Assembly (NCBI GenBank): GCA_021790035.1
Contig: JAJYIO010000144.1
Location: 1 to 6,643, forward strand
Direction of reading: 5' to 3'
DNA: 6,643 nt
Source of the DNA: a bacterium
Lineage (GTDB): Bacteria > Cyanobacteriota > Sericytochromatia > S15B-MN24 > VGJW01
Shown here: positions 6,638 to 6,643 of the stretch, in pieces
Layout of the letters: every line of letters begins with the position of its first letter
Position numbering within the stretch: the stretch's first letter is position 1
Program-made: the position numbers and the translations under genes
Notes under the pieces: model-generated
What the model saw: only the letters and a program-made list of their open reading frames with translations
Databases searched by the model: none
Told to the model about the DNA's origin: nothing

Positions 6638-6643
6638 GCCCCC
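6629..6643 (+). terminator. GC-rich hairpin at window edge, candidate terminator
   Basis: GGGGGC, loop AAG, GCCCCC forms a perfect six-pair stem ending on the last base of the window. It lies about 95 bases after the methyltransferase stop, where a transcript end is expected. Whether a T-tract follows cannot be seen. It could instead be the first arm of a longer repeat or an intergenic repeat element. Confidence 0.45.

Larger units (their letters stand above)
6536..6643. other. 3' non-coding tail with G-runs and competing hairpins
   Basis: After the methyltransferase TGA there is no convincing gene. An 18-codon ORF (6566-6622) has no SD and no recognisable product. The stretch contains two copies of GCGGGGGG (6612-6619 and 6627-6633 region) and ends in strong secondary-structure potential. 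No second restriction-modification gene begins here. Confidence 0.5.

Overview
The window is a piece of a high-GC bacterial chromosome, roughly two thirds G+C by eye, with strong G/C preference at third codon positions inside the genes. It holds three protein-coding genes and two informative non-coding stretches. No tRNA, rRNA, CRISPR array, insertion sequence or attachment site was seen. The (p)ppGpp synthetase/hydrolase reads, from memory, most like the single bifunctional Rel of cyanobacteria and their relatives. A high-GC non-photosynthetic relative of that group is a possible source, but this is a low-confidence guess and nothing else in the window fixes the taxonomy.

Layout. (1) Positions 1-1850, plus strand: the C-terminal five sixths or so of a bifunctional Rel/SpoT protein; its N-terminus lies left of the window. 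(2) Positions 1851-1877: a 27-base convergent gap with a weak imperfect hairpin. (3) Positions 1878-3878, minus strand: a 666-residue protein with an N-terminal NYN (PIN-like nuclease) domain, followed by what look like four winged-helix-like units, the last split by a low-complexity insert, and an acidic tail. (4) Positions 3879-4228: a divergent intergenic region of lower GC, with an extended -10 promoter candidate for the NYN gene, two homopolymer tracts in its leader, and a weaker promoter candidate for the rightward gene. (5) Positions 4229-6535, plus strand: a beta-class, Mod-like site-specific DNA methyltransferase (DPPY motif first, DPTCGSG motif later) with a family-specific C-terminal region. 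(6) Positions 6536-6643: a non-coding tail ending in a strong GC hairpin cut off by the window edge, overlapped by a competing inverted repeat.

How the genes fit together. Rel is a core regulatory gene and is probably only a neighbour. The NYN protein and the methyltransferase are transcribed divergently from one short region. They could be an unlinked pair, or parts of an accessory (possibly defence-related) locus with a DNA modification arm and an RNA-directed nuclease arm. No Res-type helicase/endonuclease is visible, and the visible sequence after the methyltransferase gene looks like transcript-end sequence rather than an operon junction. The methyltransferase is therefore either solitary or paired with something outside the window. 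The link between the two genes is inference only.
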